From positions 1 through 5,792 of the forward strand of contig JAJYPG010000103.1 in NCBI GenBank assembly GCA_021795535.1: 5,792 nucleotides of DNA, given 5' to 3'. This document shows, piece by piece, positions 4,884 to 5,792 of the stretch. The notes beneath the pieces are model-generated. The model was not told the origin of the DNA. It did not search any database and saw only the letters and a list, made by a program, of their open reading frames with translations. The position numbers were made by a program, and so were the translations under genes. This DNA comes from Planctomycetota bacterium. Its GTDB lineage: Bacteria; Planctomycetota; Phycisphaerae; WQYP01. Each line of letters opens with the position of its first letter. Position 1 is the stretch's first letter.

Positions 4884-5792
4884 GCGCAACAACGGGCAAG
4901 CAGGTGGGCATGCATCATGGAGTCTGGACGCCGCGGTCCAATCCATGGCTGATAGCCGTATCCGTCATGCTCGGCACCTTCATGGAAGTGATGGACACAT
5001 CCATTGCCAACGTGGCTCTGCCGCATATTGCCGGGTCCATGTCCATTACGCCACACCAGGCGACATGGGTTCTGACCAGCTATTTAATTTCCAATGCCAT
5101 TGTGCTGACGGCCACAGGCTGGCTGAGCCGCCAATTCGGACGTAAACGTTTTTTGCTTTCGTGCATAGTCATATTTGTGGTCGCATCGCTCGGATGCGGT
5201 TTTGCTCCGAATATCGAACTGCTGATTCTGGCTCTGGTGGTGCAGGGCATTGGCGGCGGCGCGCTGCAACCCAGCGCCCAGTCGATTTTGCTGGAAAGCT
5301 TTCCAGTGGAAAAACGCGGCGCGGCGATGGCCTTTTATGTTTTCGGCGTGGTGTTCGCCCCGGTAATAGGCCCCACATTGGGCGGCTGGATCACCGATTC
5401 GTTCAGTTGGCGGTGGATATTTTTCATCAATATTCCTGTTGGTATTTTTGCCTTTCTGATGATCGATGCGTTTGTGGAAGACCCTCCTTACATTCGTAAC
5501 GCCGTGAAAACCAAAATTGATCTGGTCGGTTTTGCGTTGCTATCGCTGTGGGTGGCCTGCCTGCAAGTGGTGTTGGACAAAGGGCAGGATGCCGACTGGT
5601 TTTCGTCGCCGCTTATTTGTGTATTAACCGTATTGGCGGTGCTGGGCTTTCTGGCCTTTATTGCCTGGGAACTTACCGCCGCGGAACCTCTGGTGGATTT
5701 GCGTATTCTGGCGGATCGCAATTTTGCCGCCGGCACGATGATCATGACCATTGTGGCCATGGTATTGTACAGCACCACGGCGCTTCTTCCGC
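4880..5792 (+). CDS. emrB: EmrB/QacA-type DHA2 family drug:proton antiporter, N-terminal 304 residues (3' end outside window)
   Basis: An inner-membrane 14-helix MFS exporter that expels hydrophobic compounds using the proton gradient. EmrB proteins usually work with a HlyD-like adaptor (EmrA) and an outer-membrane channel. The frame runs off the right edge, so about 60% of a normal EmrB (about 510 residues) is visible. Seen: TM1 with MEVMDTSIANVALP (35-48, acidic D39), motif A-like GWLSRQFGRKR (80-90), QGIGGGALQPSAQ (122-134), motif C APVIGPTLGGWITD (160-173), SWRWIFFINIPVG (176-188), and stretches similar to E. coli EmrB such as DWFSS and IAWELTAAEPLVDL. The motif B arginine just before QGIGGG is Leu119 here. 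Start: GTG at 4880, overlapping the marR stop, with AAGGG 9 nt upstream. The ATG at 4910, with AGGTGGG before it, is a possible alternative. A HlyD partner may lie downstream. Confidence 0.94.
   Translation, partial: MSATTGKQVGMHHGVWTPRSNPWLIAVSVMLGTFMEVMDTSIANVALPHIAGSMSITPHQATWVLTSYLISNAIVLTATGWLSRQFGRKRFLLSCIVIFVVASLGCGFAPNIELLILALVVQGIGGGALQPSAQSILLESFPVEKRGAAMAFYVFGVVFAPVIGPTLGGWITDSFSWRWIFFINIPVGIFAFLMIDAFVEDPPYIRNAVKTKIDLVGFALLSLWVACLQVVLDKGQDADWFSSPLICVLTVLAVLGFLAFIAWELTAAEPLVDLRILADRNFAAGTMIMTIVAMVLYSTTALLP

Overview
The window looks like chromosomal DNA from a bacterium of moderate GC content. A member of Planctomycetota, perhaps Phycisphaerae-like, is my best guess. The evidence is a large secreted HEAT-repeat protein with a long charged N-terminal region before its signal peptide, combined with futalosine-pathway menaquinone synthesis (MqnA) and NrdR. 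This assignment is inference from gene style and was not tested by search. No phage, transposase, CRISPR array, rRNA or tRNA was recognised.

Layout. Positions 2-271 (+) hold the C-terminal part of nrdR, the ribonucleotide reductase repressor. It converges on a large minus-strand gene (401-2716) for an exported HEAT-repeat protein with an embedded Rossmann/receiver-like domain. Upstream of that gene is a non-coding stretch of about 590 bases (2717-3309). It contains a perfect sigma-70 type promoter on the minus strand (TTGACA-N16-TATAAT), a second weaker promoter, a leader of about 250 nt with several hairpins and two tiny ORFs, and an isolated 11-bp perfect inverted repeat with A/T-tract ends. 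Next is mqnA (3310-4158, minus), chorismate dehydratase. It is divergent from a plus-strand pair: a MarR-family regulator (4254-4883) and an EmrB-type DHA2 drug/proton antiporter (from 4880, running off the window). The pair overlaps by 4 nt.

How the genes relate. marR and emrB form an apparent operon, as in emrR-type efflux loci: the regulator probably represses its own promoter and the pump. A near-consensus promoter and an imperfect 20-bp palindrome lie immediately before marR. The predicted transcription start falls exactly on an ATG, suggesting leaderless translation. mqnA makes the first dedicated menaquinone intermediate and shares only about 95 bp with marR, so the regulator could touch both. 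nrdR and the HEAT gene show no visible functional link to the others.

Nothing here is clearly a new multi-gene system. The items most worth a second look are the pseudo-receiver inside the HEAT protein, the structured leader behind a perfect promoter, the 71-nt inverted repeat at 3080-3150, the leaderless MarR start, and the missing motif B arginine in the EmrB homologue.
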